This document shows, piece by piece, positions 8,713-21,888 of a stretch of DNA of 64,000 bases (positions within the stretch are counted from its first letter, which is position 1; every line of letters starts with the position of its first letter). A program made the position numbers and the translations under genes. Below the pieces are notes generated by a model. That model made no database searches. It saw only the letters and a list, made by a program, of their open reading frames with translations, and had not been told where the DNA came from. The DNA is from Bugula neritina (Eukaryota > Bryozoa > Gymnolaemata > Cheilostomatida > Bugulidae). The stretch is taken from positions 9,122,973 to 9,186,972 of the forward strand of contig OZ037770.1 in the NCBI GenBank assembly GCA_964035545.1, given 5' to 3'.

Positions 8713-11700
8713 TTAGTTTAGCTGGTAAAACAGAACTTTCTTCTCACTGTATCTAGGTACAATCAGAGTGTCTTTATACACATGGAGATCAAACACAAAA
8801 CTCTTAGCTCTATCAGTTGGATCTTCTACTTTGGACAGTTGTGTACCTGTAACAGGAAATGATGTATCAGTGTGTCATCACTAGTACATAGCATAGTATA
8901 TTTTATAGTGTGAGACTGTGAGAAATACTAATATATTGATAACAGTAGTTAACTAACTAATGTAAAACTAACCTGTCTCCACATCCAGTATCCAGATGGT
9001 GGTTTTACTGCTGTAGTTAGTCACAAGAATATATTTACTTCTATAGCAGGTCACACCTTCTGGTTCAGATACATCCTTGCATGTCCAGATGACTTTCTCT
9101 GTTGTCAAGTCTAATTTAAATACTTGAGAGGAACCACAGTCAGAAACTACTACACAATGTCTGTCTGCTGCACATATTGCTATAGCACTATCACTGAGTA
9201 GAGGGCAGGAGACATGTTTAATTACCTTCCCAGTAAGAGAGTAGATTGTCAGTCTTTTACTGTGTCTATCAGGGACCACAACCTGGTCATCAACAATAGC
9301 AAGATTATTTGCACCACTACTATTATCATGGTGAGACCAGCTGGTCACCTGTTTCCCAGTAAGATCATACACATGTATTTTCCAATTAGCACTTAAGATG
9401 CCGATACGCTGTAGAGCATACAGCTTATCTCTATGTACTGTGACTCCAGTTACAAAGGAAGTAAGAGAAGTAAATGACTTTGAAACACTGAAACTCTCAT
9501 CTATTCTGCCTATCCCTGCACCACTCAGCCCTACATAAGTGTTACTCCCATATTTACAGACAGAATAACAGTAACTAGAAACATCAACAGACTGTACAAG
9601 TTTGAGAGATTTAGAAAGAGTAGAAGTTGTCACTCCTTGATCTAAACTAATAATCATGTCTGCTGCAGGAACCAGGTCTACTTCTATGTCTCTCTTCTCT
9701 TCTACAATATACATGTGAATATGTGTGTATGTGTGTATACTTATATATAAGTGAGTATGTATATATAATATGTATGTCATATAAAAGTGAGTATGTGTAT
9801 ATATTCTATTAATAGAAACTCTGAGTAAACCTACACACATGACTATTTCAACAAATATTCAAAATTTTCAACCAGTAGTTTCACACGTATGAAGGTCACT
9901 TTTCAGATAATATACTGAATAATAATGTTCTTATATTACATTATATAATGCAGATACATGATTATTATAAATTGCATGCAAGTGATTATCACAAATTTTA
10001 ACCAACACCAGTAATATAAAAGTGTGTCTACATTAGAACATCATAAGCAATCTAGAGTCTAGCACACTAACCTAACTAACAATATTACATTACATCACTA
10101 TAATAGAGACATTACCAAACTTAATGCTTCTAATAAAACCCACAACAGTAGTGAAAGTAATCTACAGTCCAGTATACTAACCTTTGACCTTTAGAGACAT
10201 GACATCACATAGCTCTAGTTTAGGTATCTCAACAGATATCAGTCTCTGTATTCTCTCTTTAATCTCTGCAAATCCTTCAACCAGATCCACCTGTAACATG
10301 TGACTACATATGAACAGTTGCTAAAGATCTACTTCATATCTGTCTTCTGCTTATAATATATATTACTGGGAGTACGTTTCGCTCATTTGTATAATAAATA
10401 ATTTGTATAACATGCGCTATACACTATTATAAAATGTATGAGGCAGGCTATTTTAATACACCATACACACCTGCACCATATAATAAGCATTATATAGCAA
10501 TAGGTGAAGACAACTCCACTCAAAAAGAAATTTAAGCCTTGTGTTTAATTGCAAAATTTACACAAGGAAATGTCAAAATTACCAGTTGCATTATACATGA
10601 AGCACAAATTTAAGGTGACAAACAGATACTAATATAAACTATAAATAGCACTTTATTTAAGTTTGCTTCAAGTCTGGTTTAAAACTCTACAACTTCACGT
10701 GAGATGACGAATTAGTATATTATCATGACATCATAACTATACAGCTATGACATCATAACTATACAGCTATGGTGTCATAGCTTTTAGATTGTTTACAGTG
10801 TACTGTTACTATACGGCTATAACAGAAGTCATCAACCAAAGCTGGTCTATAGAAAATGAATAAAAACAACAGCTTTTATCTATTATATTGTAGTTTTTAC
10901 TTTCTCTTTTGAGAAGGGCTAAAGCGTTTGGCTTAGTAAACACAAAGTCATGGGTTCAAACCCCAGTAAATACCATTGGTGATGTCAGGAAGAGTATCCA
11001 ATCAAAATTGCTCATATGTCACATATGAATACGTCTTTAGCTTTAAAAAACCCCTTCGTTCTGAGTTTCTTACAGGGATAGTGAGAATAAACTCATGTTT
11101 AAGAGAGCTATAATAAAAAATAAACTATGATCAGAGATAAACTACTAAAATAGCTATTCTCCGAAACCCATGAAAATACAATAGGAATATATTTATTAGA
11201 CAGACGATGAACACTGCTCACCTGATGGTTTTGTTTAAGTTGAGCTTCTATTTTCAATCTACTGTTACTCAGTTGAGACAAAACAGTTCCAACTTCTCTT
11301 TCCATGTATCTGTTCAGTTCCTCTTTAGTCTTCCTTCTACTAGCTAAAAATTCCTTCTCCAGTTTCTCATACTTAAGTCTCACTTCAGTCAACTACATCA
11401 TACATTGTATCAGCACATTGTAGAAAATGGACAATACATAAGAGAAAGTGTTTCAGAGTTGATTGTGAAAGAAAACAACATTGTAAAAAAAAAGTGTTTT
11501 AATTTACTCTGAATAGTAGCTAGTCACATAGCTGTTACTCTTAAGTATTAGTATTGCAATGTTTTACTAACACCTGACTACAGAATGTAGATTACAGAGT
11601 AACACAAAGTATTTTCTATAAACACACAACCTGTTCATCACGCTGTGTATGAAGAATATTCAGCAATTCCTCCGTCTCATTATCAAAGTCTGACACAGTT

Positions 11701-14025
11701 TTAGAAAGGTGTTTGAAGAAAGTAGACATCTTGTCTTCAGTGGTGAGAAGATCATCTATATTGATAAGCTCTTTGATTAGGTCATCTAGATTAACCATGT
11801 CATGTTTAGAGTCTAAAATGGAAATGAGAATATATGCAAATTAGTACACATTTTACTAACCTGATAGCACTACAGTTATATAACCTCACAGTAGTTAGAC
11901 AGTCAAGTTAGCCTAGTGCCACACTGTGCGTATTTTCGCATGCAAAAATTGAAACCACAAGTAGCCAAGGTGTCCACTGTAGCGTCAGTCATGCGTGATA
12001 AATAAAGCTTTCATTTTTAAATCACACTCGCTTTCAATAAAACGCAATTTACTGGAATGTAGCACTAATATAAAGAAATTGGGCTCGCTGAATAACTACC
12101 AGCCAATTAGGTGACGACGACAGAGACGATTCGCACTTGCGTTGAGAATGCTGAGCGACAAGTGCGAATGTTTTCTCAACACGTACAGTGGACACCTTTG
12201 CTACTTGTGATTTAAATTTTCGCATGCGAAAATACGCACAGTGTGGCCCTAAGCTAACCAGTACTACATAACCAAAGGGTAGTGAGAAACTGAAATATCA
12301 CCACATGCTATGACTACTAGATAAACAACATCTCCTGTCACTTTAAAAATCTTTTTAAAATTAGAAAACACACTTGAAATCTATTAACTAGTTAATTTAA
12401 GGCAAAACCCTTTTGTAAATTAGTATTAATAAAATCAGATTAAATGCCAAGTTACGACAAAAATTTCACAATAAACTCAAACGAGCAGTTATATTATGTA
12501 TCTGTAAAGGGGGTCGCGTAAGGGTTATGCAGTCAACATTTAAAACTATACTGATTACAGTAAAAACGCAATGAGTTACAGCAAAGAAAAGTTTCAGACA
12601 AGCTGTACAGGTTATGGGAAGATAGTACTTAAAGTAATAATAAGACATGTAGCTTCATAGCTCTTCTATTCAAACTCTAGTGTTTATCTATTTTTATCTA
12701 ATCCTAGATTTACTAAAGAAGCCATAAAAAGTTATGAAACTCACATGAGATATAGTCGCCAACCCGCCCCCCCCACCCTTGTGTGAACACCTGATAAAAA
12801 AGGTCATAGAATTCACATTACTCTATAGTCCCCATTATTGTGAGGCAACAAATGAAATATGTAGGTTACTCAAGTGTGAGAGCCCTTATAAACTAGATGC
12901 TTAAAGTAGGCGAAGTTTTGTTTTTGATTCCTGACATCATGACCCTTGACCTTATCTGGAATTCAAACTAATACCAGTGCTCTAACCACTATAGCTGTGC
13001 CCACACTGGAGAGGATATATTAATTATTAGATATACTAAGGTTTATCAAATAGTTTTCAGTGGAACTTTCTTACCTCCAACACACAAGTTGCCTGAAGAG
13101 ACACACTTCAAACAGAACAGCTGTACACAGACTTTACATCCGTGTATGTAGGGATATGCTGTGTGTTTGGGACAAACTTTTCTTTCCAGTCTCTTGGCTT
13201 GTATTCTGTAGTCAGTGATGGTCATCTTCTGGTGGTCATCACTGGTGTCATCATGTGACTGAATATAACAGAATATACATTTACTGAGAAATATAACTCA
13301 ACTATTCATATAGTGGAAAAGAAACAAAACTTAAAAACACATGATGTAAACATTTACAAATATTTATAGGAAAAGCACAACTCCCACCAACAACTAGTCT
13401 ATAAATAAATATATGTATAATCTGCATAAGACCAGATAAAACAGATAAAGGTGAAATATGAATTCCTAATGGCGTCTTACAAATCAACATTCAAGTATAC
13501 AATATGTAATCAGAGGCTGAGTTAGAGTATGCAGTGTTGAATATCAACTGAAGAAGTATTTAATGAAAGTATCACCTCATCATGTTTTCTGCAGAGGAGT
13601 TTACGGCACACAGTACAGTATATAACTGCTGGTACTTTTTTCAGTCCCTTTTTAGTGCACACGTCACATGATACGGAGTTGTCTACTACATCAGCAGATG
13701 GAAGATTCTCCACTCTCACATCGAACACTTCCCTGTGACACGACACAGAATTATTTAGTAGTAATTGAAACTATATATAACAGAATGCAATAAATTACAT
13801 AAAACAAATTATGTAAATCATGAACTCTTTACCAACAGTAGATCTAAGCTCTGCCTATACAAAACTAACTTACCTACACCAGGGACACCTAATCATGTCA
13901 TTCACATCAACATTACGAGTAAGACATAGTAAACAGTGTACATGACCACATGGTAGACACTTGGGATTCTCTAAACCTTCTTTCAGTAAACAGAATCCAC
14001 ACTCAACTTCTTCTGCTGCAGCCAT
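8713..14025 (-). CDS. TRIM/RBCC protein with C-terminal beta-propeller, gene A
   Basis: Eight coding exons join at GT-AG sites: 13874-14025, 13576-13732, 13075-13258, 11631-11812, 11222-11392, 10182-10290, 8973-9701 and 8713-8846. They sum to 1818 nt (605 aa plus stop) with no frame break. The RING is C3HC4 (C9, C12, C26, H28, C31, C34, C47, C50). B-box 1 uses C73, C76, C90, C93, C98 and H101; B-box 2 uses C132, H135, C144, C147, C152 and C155. Exons 4-6 (about residues 165-318) form a coiled coil. Exons 7-8 form an NHL-like propeller with repeats such as NLAIVDDQVVVPDRHS and GVTCYRSKYILVTN. The start lies in a good context (GAAATGGC). RING-TRIM proteins are usually E3 ubiquitin ligases whose propeller selects the target. 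The target here is unknown. Introns carry a MITE and SINEs. Confidence 0.9.
10911..11080 (+). mobile_element. tRNA-derived SINE in intron 5 of gene A
   Basis: The head resembles a tRNA with pol III boxes (AAAGCGTTTGGCTTAGTAAA, then GGGTTCAAACCCC). The body reads GGTGATGTCAGGAAGAGTAT and recurs at 39111-39302. The body resembles the GGAAGGGCATCC tails shared with RTE-type LINEs in other invertebrates, recalled from general knowledge. The 3' end is CCCCTTC...ACAGGGATA. Confidence 0.65.
11911..12254. mobile_element. Harbinger-like MITE in intron 3 of gene A
   Basis: This 344-bp element has inverted ends of about 70 bp, starting GCCTAGTGCCACAC and ending GTGTGGCCCTAAGC. It contains TTTTCGCATGCGAAAA-type palindromes. 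A second copy lies at 23967-24309. The same intron of gene D lacks it (AAGTAACCAG near 53653). Flanking TTA/TAA suggests a 3-bp target duplication, as in PIF/Harbinger elements. It carries no transposase. Confidence 0.8.
12920..13010 (-). mobile_element. tRNA-derived SINE remnant in intron 3 of gene A
   Basis: Read on the minus strand, it shows a tRNA-like head: box A-like TAGTGGTTAGAGCACTGG and box B-like GTTTGAATTCC. The conserved GGTCATGATGTCAGGAATC body follows. The orthologous remnant sits at 54310-54403 in the same intron of gene D, so the insertion predates the duplication. Confidence 0.5.
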
Positions 14026-15164
14026 TTCACTCAACTCTATATTATAAAATAGGAAAACATATTATAAAGTGTATTCATATTCCATGCAGTTCACTGTAAG
14101 GAGAGAATTTAGTAGTTTATGTTTGTGTCTCTTCACACTCACAACTTAATATCTTCTAACATTGTAGAATGTGACTCAACTATAAAATCGCTGTGTAGAT
14201 GTCATGTATTTAAAGCACTCTCTGACACTTGAAAATGATATTTCTAAGAATAAACACTAGCTGTATAATAGACTATATATTGTAATACCATGATGTAAAT
14301 GCACACTTGCATACTGCAGTACCTGCAGATATTAGTCCATAGCAATTACATAACAAATCAATTAGTAACAAGAAGAATTTTCTTAATAATTATTCTAACA
14401 ATTGCGACTTGTAGCCAAATAAATTATGAAGTTTCTTGAACTAGGTTTTCCTTGCAATTCGCTTAATATTCCAAAAAAATGATGCATTTTATTGCCATTC
14501 AATATAATGCAGGGAAAGTGAAATTATTGTATTGTAAATAGTTATAAATATATGTGGTTTCTAACACTTCTGTTACTGCATCTACTTCTACAGCAGAGGC
14601 CCTGTAAGTTTAATAAGTTTTTTTGAGCATTTTATTAAATTACAAAACATATGCTTTACTAATACTTTAACTTGTATCATTTGATCAATTAAACTTTAAC
14701 ACCATTATGATTATGACTATGATTATCATCATCATGAGAACTTAAAGTACAAACTTAATAAGAAAATGATTATGAGGCTGAGAAACTCAGAAATAGTAAC
14801 TAACTCACAGGTATCTTGCTGATGAGAAATTTATCATAATCATTTTGATTGTCATTATCAAAACAGTGTGGCAGTGACTGTGACAGCAAGACTAAGCATA
14901 GTACTCTGAGTGAGTGTCAGTGTGACTGTCACCCACTATCAGTATCACTATAAGTCAAGGGAGTGAGACTGAGTGAAACAGTGTCAGTATGACTATGAGT
15001 ATCAGTATGACTATGACTATGAGTATCACTATCAGTATGAGTATGAGTATGAGTATGAGTGTCAGTGTCACTATCAGCATAACAATTCGAAACTAGAGAT
15101 CATAGAATTACAAAAAGTTGACTTTAAAATTGAAATTTGAAAACAATGATCACCACTTTCAAGT
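14026..15164. other. Upstream region of gene A
   Basis: No gene is seen. Just upstream of the ATG, TATAATATAG|AGTTGAGTGA looks like a splice acceptor, so the start codon may follow a 5' UTR intron. The stretch from 14.35 kb onward is paralogous to 35.85 kb onward, and a simple-sequence tract lies at 14870-15075. Confidence 0.6.
14870..15075. repeat. Degenerate (TATGAG/CAGTAT) simple repeat
   Basis: The tract consists of variants of GAGTATCAGTATGACTATGA in the upstream region of gene A. Homologous tracts of different length lie at 36365-36545 and 46070-46245, so the repeat is an old component of the duplicated unit. Confidence 0.75.
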
Positions 15165-15650
15165 TTGCCAACACTGGCTGTTGGTAAACAATTAATGGGG
15201 CAAACTTCGCCTCGTCAAGGAAGACCTATGGAACTACTAATAGTTCCTGTTAGTGATAGATCTCTCTGCGCAGACGCGGGATTAAATTCCACTTACCCTG
15301 GACTCGGGGAATTCCCTAATCACGCGTGCAGTAAATTCAAAATAATAACACTATTTATAAACGTTGCAGCGGCATTTACCCATCTGGTGGGCCTCATTCA
15401 GAGTTATCTTTCCAAACAAAACCTGGGAGCAACTAATACAATGTTCCGCTGTATCTAAATGACCCCTTTCTCACGAATTTCTATAGGTCACGAGAACAGC
15501 TTGGACCCCGTTTTGTGGCTGATGTATGTGTGTATAGGAACCAAATCACCAATTTCAACTGATCCGTGAGTTGAATCTGGCATTCTAATATGACAGGAGT
15601 TGACGTTTTAGACCTGTCGCCTAGTGAGTTACAGAGGGAGCCCTGTATAT
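15165..15650 (-). promoter_or_regulatory. Conserved upstream block of gene A with candidate 5' exon
   Basis: This more GC-rich block about 1.1-1.6 kb upstream of the ATG is conserved at 36650-37133 and, less well, at 46340-46810. On the minus strand a strong donor GTCCAGG|GTAAGT (boundary 15297/15296) is kept in gene B's copy. A short frame starting MPDSTHGSV is broken by stops in this copy, so coding is doubtful. I infer a promoter or noncoding first exon. Confidence 0.4.
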
Positions 15651-15955
15651 TGTTATGATTTTTAGATTTAGGGTCGATGTGCAACCAAGAGAGTCTATTT
15701 ATCACTAGAGAAACTTCACCGAGATAAGTCGAGTAGATATCGTTATATTTTAATACAAGAATACATAATAAAATCTAATATACAACAGTAAAAATACACA
15801 CGTCTATTTAATTTACAGCACTATCTTCAACTGAGCTAGTAGCGCGAAGCTGCTACTATTACTCATAAGCAGCTTAGCTAATTGGCTAGTATATCGTTCC
15901 GGGTCAATACCCAACCCTGCGTATTGTGCTGCTGGTAGCTCCACGAGCCACCACA
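15651..15955 (-). repeat. 3' LTR of gypsy copy 2
   Basis: This 305-bp LTR reads TGTGGTGGCTCGTGGAGC at its minus-strand start and ends AATCATAACA. It is about nine-tenths identical by eye to the LTRs of copy 3. The purine-rich tract CTGGAGGGGGCAG (15956-15968) abuts its start. Confidence 0.9.
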
Positions 15956-15968
15956 CTGCCCCCTCCAG
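15956..15968 (-). other. Polypurine tract of gypsy copy 2
   Basis: On the minus strand CTGGAGGGGGCAG directly precedes the TG of the 3' LTR, the expected plus-strand priming site. The same tract precedes the 3' LTR of copy 3. Confidence 0.75.
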
Positions 15969-16234
15969 CAGAAAGCCCTCTTTCTGATAAAAATATAATT
16001 CACATAAAAAAAACTTATACATCAGTGGGCAGAGAGAGAATGATACAAAAGTATATACAAGAGCCAACTGATTAGAGATACAGGTATATATAAAAAAAAT
16101 ATATGCACAATGAATGATACACGTATGTAAAAGAAAATCCTATTTACATGTAGAGTACGTGCCACCGAAACGGGGGGGGAATGCCACAGAGAGGTAGGGG
16201 GGAAAAGTGGTATGGAATTGGAGATGGACTCAGG

Positions 16235-17307
16235 TTAGTCGTGGGCCGCCCGCCTCATGCGTTTAATAGATTCCTGTAGATACTTGAGCTCACTGGATGC
16301 AGCATGCACGCGCGGTGCCAGTCTATACACTTCTTGCTCCAGGTCACGGGCCCTAGCTTCTACTTCACGTAAGTTGCGGGCCAGAGGGGATGAACGAGAG
16401 AAGGTCTGCTGTCTGTGTCGTTTCCGTTCTGAAGATGGAGGTGGGGGAGGGAGTGTATACGCATTTGTGTCTACCCTCTGTAGTACGACACGGGGAAGTG
16501 TTGCGGTTGACGTATAGGACTGGGAGGTGGGGAGTTAGTTGATTTTGTAGGCTTATCCATGGTTTCAGAGATGATGGGTCGAGGGGAGGGAAAGCCTTGC
16601 TCCAGGCGAGACAGCCGAGCTGAGTCAGTGATGAGGGGTCTGATGGCGTTAAGGAATGCGGGATATGATGCTTGGTCTACTTCATAGACGTGTCCTTGAA
16701 AACACTGCATAGTGCGTTGGTGACGCAGTAGATAATCACGATTGTAACTATATTCTCCGCAGGGGCAGAACGTTCTGATGTAATGCTGCGGCAAGTGGAC
16801 TCTCAGCCTACGATGGGTTGTAAACCGCTGCTGACATAGGCGGCATTCGCGGTTACTGTCACCTCCTCTATGAGTCTTAATCTCTTTCTCTGTGGCAGGG
16901 GTAATCCAGTTGGAGGTTGCTTCCAACTGGGGTGGCAGTTGTCCGGTTGTGGAAGTTGGTGGGGCCGGCTCTGGGTCCCATGCCATCTCTAGAGAAGGCA
17001 TGCCCGGAGAGACGGGCGCGAGTGTGTCTACAAAAGTAGAATTATTGTTAGATCGCGGTGGATCTTTACAACATAATTCTAGTGACGGTCGACTGTTACT
17101 AGCCTGAGAGTCACAACTTTTAGAATGCACTCGAAGAACCAGTGAATCATGTGTGGACTGACCAAGAACAGTGTCTAGCTCCAGGTCTAACAGACCGTCG
17201 GCCATTACAGTGTCTTCATCGTCCTTCACGTGAAACGTGGTTCCCAGTAATTCTGATTCAATCTGTTGAATTAGTTCAGAATTTACTGGCATCGAGCCCG
17301 TTTCCAT
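16235..17307 (-). pseudogene. Gypsy ORF3 zinc-finger/coiled-coil gene (copy 2), frame-shifted
   Basis: The first frame (16471-17307, 278 aa) gives the acidic N-terminus, a C-x2-C-x12-H-x3-H finger and the CPCGEYSYNRDYLLRH cluster. A frameshift near 16490 diverts it to a stop. The other frame continues to 16235 with a coiled coil (VEARARDLEQEVYRLAPRV) matching the C-terminus of copy 1. One small indel therefore broke an otherwise complete gene. Confidence 0.8.
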
Positions 17308-17620
17308 GGATAGGAATACAAGACTTATACTGGCTTACCTGTGAACTCGGTATTAATGTCCATACTCAACGTTCTTGGTAAGATTGGAGCTGGTTGTGAT
17401 ATACGTCTGCCTCTGGCGATGTCAGCATAGGAAAAGGCTGAGCATCGTTTCTGAGGCACGAGGTCGGAACTATTTGCTTTACGCGCATTAATTCCTCCCA
17501 CTATTCCGCCCTCGCAAAAGTTGATATTTGCGTGGGGTTCACAACTCCAACATTTTATCGTACGGTTTTCCCCTAGACTTTCATGCGTGCCGCTTCTAAT
17601 GCAGTCACATACGAAGTCTT

Positions 17621-20600
17621 TTAAATATGGTGAGGTTTCCTCGTACGCTGTCCCCGTTCTAGGGGGGGTGACACGCTCGCCGGTTCGTTAGTAGGGGCCT
17701 CTAATGGCGTCTCTACTTCACCGTTAGCGGTCACCTCTTCTTGTTCTCCGGATGGAGCCCCTCCCTCCGTGGGGGTTTGCACTTCCGGAACCGGCTCGGT
17801 TTCTGGAAGTGATGGAATTAGACTTGGCGGTGGCGGACACGCTTCCGTTGGCAAAAGCTGCCGCTCCTCTCTCACCAAGTTTTCTTCCCGCGGTATGACC
17901 ACTTCGTATTCAGGTCCATGCCGCCGTCGCCCGCGTGTTGTTGTCTGCCTCCTGGGCTCCAACAACGGGGGGGGGCTTCTCCCACCGCGTCGGGGCTAGC
18001 CCAATACGGTTTCAAGCGAGACTCATTCTGGATAGACACCTGTCCTGAGCGCTCAATCTTTTACGTATGATTGGGCATAGCCTCGACGATCACGTAGGGT
18101 CCTACGAACTTAGGCTTTAGTTTGTCAGCCTGTCCGCGACGCCTACGGTAATTGACCATCCACACCTTATCTCCCGTTTGGTAGAGAGGTGGTTCATCGG
18201 AATCTTCGTGCCGCACCTTCCACTGCTGTTCGCGCAGTATACCGTGTGCGGCCTTCATCCGTTCCACTAGTTCACTGGCATACTCGTGAACCGAGTTGTC
18301 TTGCTCTGGAACGTGGTAGGTAAGATGGTCAGGGACACGAGTCTCTCTCCCGAGCATCAAGAGGTTTGGGGTCTCACCAGTACTGGTGTGTGGGGTGCTA
18401 CGGTATGCACGCATGACTTGCGGCAACACCGTGTCCCATTCCTCTTGGCCTCGTCCGAGGAGGAGACTCCGGAGCGCATCACCTAGCATCCGGTTGTTGC
18501 GCTCCACCACCCCGTTACCTTGAGGGTGGTAGGGGGTGGTCCGGCTCTGATTTACTCCCCAGAGGTGGCAAAGGTCGCTCATCAGTTGAGACTGGAATTG
18601 AGCGCCTTGATCAGAGTGTATCTGTTCGGGGAGACCAAAATAACAGAATACATGTTGGTCTGGTGCCCTGGCCACTGTTGGGGCTGATGCATCTGGGATA
18701 GCCAGAGCATCTGCCCACCTAGTAAAGTGGTCGGTTAGTACTAAGATCCAACTATTGCCTCTGGGGGTCAGGGGCATGGGTCCGACCAGGTCTACAGCGA
18801 CTACTTGCCAGGGCTTTCCAGCATATAGCCTCCGCCGTCCTGCTTCACCAGGGGGGCGGCTATGCTTACTGGCCTGGCAGATCTCGCACTGTTTGACTCT
18901 GAGTCGGACATCACGCTCCATTTGTGGCCAATGCCACTGGAGTCGTAATTTGGATATCACTCTCTTGACCCCTGCGTGGGCCTGTTTGTGAGTATCCCAA
19001 ATCAACTCACGGCGGATGGCCGTGGGGCAGACTACCCTCTTCCTTTCCGGGTGTCTGCCGCTGGCGGCTAGAGAGATGGTTAGTAACCCATCCGGCCCGA
19101 TCCGCAGCGAGTCCCAACGCTGACAGTATAGCCGGAACTCGGCGCATCCCTGTCTTATGCGTTCCTCGCTGAATCGTCGCCCTTCTTTTTTGGCCCGATA
19201 TATGTCTGCCACTACTCCAGGTAGCTCTTCCTGGAGCTTTTTCAGCTCTCGGACATTATCGGCCAGTACAGGGTTGGCGCGGAGGTTTTGTACAACCTCC
19301 GGGGACTCGTCAACCTCCTGTCTGAGTTGACCCTGGTCCCAGTCAAACGGTGCTCCATGGCGAGCCAGCGTCTCTAACTCACATCGCGGGGGACCTCCAT
19401 CCCTCCTCTCGATGTTGAGACACTGTTTGCAACCTCCATCAGGTCGGCGGCTCAACCCGTCCGCATTGCTGTGCCTCCTGCCCGGTCGATGTTCGATCCG
19501 GTATGAGAATTCAGCTAGGATTTCGAGCCACCGGGCGACTTGACTGGAGGGCTCTGCTCTCTTGCACAACCAGATCAGCGAGGCAGCCGGAACTTCCTGC
19601 CGTATAAGTATGGTCTGAAGTGCTTCACTGACTTGATTACTGCCAGCAGCTCCTTGCAGGTAGTGCAGTAATTTCGTTCAGCGGGTGAGAGAGACTTGCT
19701 GTAGTAGGCTACTACTACCTCTCGGCCTTCCTGCACTTGAGACAACACAGCGCCAACATTTTGGTCACTGGCGTCCGTGTCGAGGATGTACTCTAGAGTG
19801 GGGTCTGGGTAGGCCAAGAAGGGCGCCGTTAGTAGGCAGCCCTTGAGGCGGTCGAACGCTCCTTGTTCGACTGGGGTCCACTGCCACGTCACTCCCTTTG
19901 CGGTGAGCCGGTTTAACTGCTGGGCTATGCCCGCAAAGTCTGGTATGTATTGCCTGTAATACCCTACCAGCCCCAAGAAAGCCCGGAGTCCGGTCAAGTC
20001 TTGGAGGGTGACCCAGTCTTCTATCGCCCGTACCTTTTCGGGATCCGTTGCCACGCCGTTTCGACCGACAACGTGCCCCAGGTACTTGACCTCCGGCTGC
20101 AATAGAGCGCACTTGGAAGGTTTGAGCTTAAGACCGGCACCTCAGGGTCTCTCGAAAACCTCCTGCAGACGACTGATATGTGTCTCGAAGTCTGGGGAGA
20201 TCACGATGACATCATCGAGGTAGACCAGCAGTGTCTTCCAATGGAGCCCGCTAAGGACTTGTTCCATCAGCCTCTGGAAGGTGGCTGGGGCGGAGGTTAA
20301 CCCGAAGGGCAGCACCTTCCACTTCCACAACCCGTCCCGTGTGATAAACGCCGCTTTCTCCTGGGCGTCGGGACTCAGAGGGACTTGCCAATAGCCACTC
20401 AGCAAGTCTAATGTACTGAAGTACTTGCTGCCGGCTAGGGCGTCCAAGGACTCGTCAATACGAGGTAGATGGTAGGCGTCCTGTATGGTTACGTTTTTGA
20501 GTTTACAATAATCCACACAGAACCGCCAACTGCCGTCTTTCTTCCGGACCAGTACGACCGGTGAGCTCCACGCACTATGGGCGGGCTCTATCAGTCCCCG

Positions 20601-21587
20601 GTCCAGAAGATCCCGTACTTGTCGGCTAACCTCCTTCTCTTTCTCCGGCCCCAGCCTGCGTGTGGGTTGCCGGACAGGGACTGTCCCTGCAGTCAGCGGT
20701 ATTTCGTGTCTGACAACTCCAGTCAGCCCCACGTCATGATCTCCGCTGCTGAACACATCACCGTAGTCGCGTAGCAATTTCGCCATCGCTTGGCGTTCCT
20801 TGTTACTCGTGCAGCCACCACAGGCTGTTTCATACAACTCCCGGAGATGTGTTGGAACTGCCCCTTGCCCCTGAGTAGGGTGTCGAGGGGGTGTCTCCGT
20901 CGCGTCACCCAGCGACGGGCCAACGTCCTCTTCCTGAACGGAGTGGAACCGGCCCAGCATTGACCCAACTGGGAGCTCAATGGGCTCGGTAAGCGGGTTG
21001 ACACACTGCACTAAGACCTCCCCTCGCTCAGTTAGTCGGTTTAAACTACTAGCGAGTTGGATCTTTTCGTGCGCGCCTTCAACGACCCCGAGCCTGGCCA
21101 TCCGGTTGCTGTTCACTCGGCAGTGGATAGTAGCCCTGGAGCGTCCGGGCACGGTGCAGTTTCGAACTACCTGAACACCGCCCACCAGAAGACGCCCAAA
21201 CTTATCCACACAGGCGAGTTCTCGCCCGCCCATCAGCACCACCGACTTGCTGAAGTCTATTCGGCACTGGTGTTGCTTCAAGAAGGGCATTCCGAGGATA
21301 GCATCTTCCTCCAGTTGGCTTATGACAAAAGTCTCCTGTACAGCCTGGTCTCGGACACGCCCTGGGAGCTCGATAATACCGTAGAAGGGAATACATGACC
21401 CGTCTGCTAGGGTGTCATGTTCCCCTGTATACGGTCGTACTCTATCCCTGTCCCGGCGGGGCAGTGCCTCAAAGACTCTACGACTGAGAAGGTTGGTAGT
21501 ACAACCGGAGTCGAGCAGGAAAGTGACGGCGTTGCCGGCCACCTTTCCGGGTAGGAAATAGCTCTCTCCATGTGGTTGTACTTTCAC
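17621..21587 (-). pseudogene. pol: Gypsy pol (copy 2), broken by several frameshifts
   Basis: The fragments in order are as follows. 20142-21587 holds protease (LLDSGCTTNLLS) and most of RT including YLDD. 19575-20102 holds the RT thumb and RNase H (ILDTDASDQNVGAVLSQ). 18061-19569 holds the RNase H end, HHCC and the DDE integrase core. 17621-17965 holds the tail. The breaks lie near 20130, 19570-19585 (about a dozen bases lost in the TDHASL region) and 18000-18060. The YRKL block reads YCKL. All catalytic motifs can be recognised, but no single frame spans them. Confidence 0.9.
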
Positions 21588-21888
21588 TCCCCCCCCGCAT
21601 GTGCTGTCCTAGATTGGTAGGACGGCGGGGGTTTCACCCGTGGTTTACGGGGTTTCCGGCGGCGAGGTTGGTGCCGGCGGGGTTTGGGGCTTTCCACTGG
21701 GCCTTCCGGCTCCATTTCAGTGGCGGGCTCCTCTTCCCGAGGTAACCGGTGGAACCGGTTGGCGAGTGGCAGGGAGAAGGTACTTGGCCGTTGTACGGTC
21801 CTGCTAGTCCTGCGTGGTACCTGCCACTCGGGGGTAGTGTTCCGTCGTGTCCGTACGGAGGGACGACGGCGTGTCCCACCAGACTCCT

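Noticed and set aside
14870-15075. CRISPR-like repeat array
   Set aside because: It is a degenerate simple repeat without spacers, in an animal genome.
15165-15458. 97-codon plus-strand frame upstream of gene A
   Set aside because: It is not conserved in frame in the homologous blocks at 36.7 and 46.4 kb, and it is antisense to the proposed 5' exon.
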